NCBI GenBank assembly: GCA_028822885.1
Contig: JAPKCP010000051.1
Span: 1 to 13,670 of the forward strand
Direction of reading: 5' to 3'
Length of the DNA: 13,670 nucleotides
Source of the DNA: Yoonia sp.
GTDB taxonomy: Bacteria > Pseudomonadota > Alphaproteobacteria > Rhodobacterales > Rhodobacteraceae
A model generated the notes under the pieces. That model was not told the DNA's origin, searched no databases, and saw only the letters and a list, made by a program, of their open reading frames with translations. The stretch's first letter is position 1. Each line of letters begins with the position of its first letter. Of this stretch, positions 13,660-13,670 are shown piece after piece. A program made the position numbers and the translations under genes.

Positions 13660-13670
13660 CCCAAATCGAC

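Noticed and set aside
1..13670. Mobile elements, CRISPR repeats, tRNA or rRNA genes
   Set aside because: No transposase, integrase, phage protein, regular spaced repeat, or cloverleaf-like sequence was seen on either strand.

Overview
The window is a piece of chromosome from an alphaproteobacterium, most likely a marine Rhodobacteraceae (Roseobacter-group) species of moderate GC. This is an inference from the overall character of the proteins (an AqpS-type aquaglyceroporin, a BdhA typical of alphaproteobacteria, an XRE-cupin regulator) and from the rpsB-tsf pair; no rRNA or tRNA is present to confirm it. Genes are densely packed, many overlap by 1, 4 or 8 bases, and I see no insertion sequence, phage gene, integrase or CRISPR array. 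It reads as ordinary core chromosome with a few under-described small elements.

Layout. (1) 89-712 (+): XRE-cupin transcription regulator, sharing its stop bases with the convergent next gene. (2) 709-1998 (-): a small lipoprotein (42 aa, GTG start), arsC (thioredoxin-type arsenate reductase) and an aqpS-like aquaglyceroporin, together an arsenate-reduction and arsenite-exit module without a visible arsR. (3) 2071-3888 (-): an orphan YejA-like peptide-binding protein followed by a clear Rho-independent terminator. (4) 3889-4201: an intergenic region with a promoter-like sequence and a plus-strand terminator, which look like a small RNA gene of about 75 nt. (5) 4202-6140 (+): bdhA, a 46-aa unknown protein and a patatin-like lipase, joined by two ATGA overlaps; a ketone-body / polyhydroxybutyrate-type operon. 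(6) 9380-6133 (-): psuK-psuG (pseudouridine breakdown), DUF502 membrane protein and an ArgO/LysE-type amino-acid exporter, close enough to be one transcript, with a DUF4198 periplasmic protein upstream. (7) 10179-11531 (+): a HupE/UreJ_2-type membrane protein divergent from the DUF4198 gene; the pair is a candidate metal-handling system. (8) 11832-13556 (+): rpsB and tsf (ribosomal protein S2 and elongation factor Ts), with an intercistronic hairpin and a strong terminator after tsf.

How the parts fit: arsC makes arsenite from arsenate and the aquaglyceroporin lets it out; BdhA oxidises 3-hydroxybutyrate to acetoacetate while the neighbouring patatin hydrolase may supply or remodel lipid or polyester substrates; PsuK phosphorylates pseudouridine and PsuG splits the phosphate to uracil and ribose 5-phosphate. 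The least-described items are the candidate small RNA, the 42-aa lipoprotein, the 46-aa protein in the bdhA operon, and the DUF4198/HupE divergent pair in which both mature proteins are predicted to begin with histidine.
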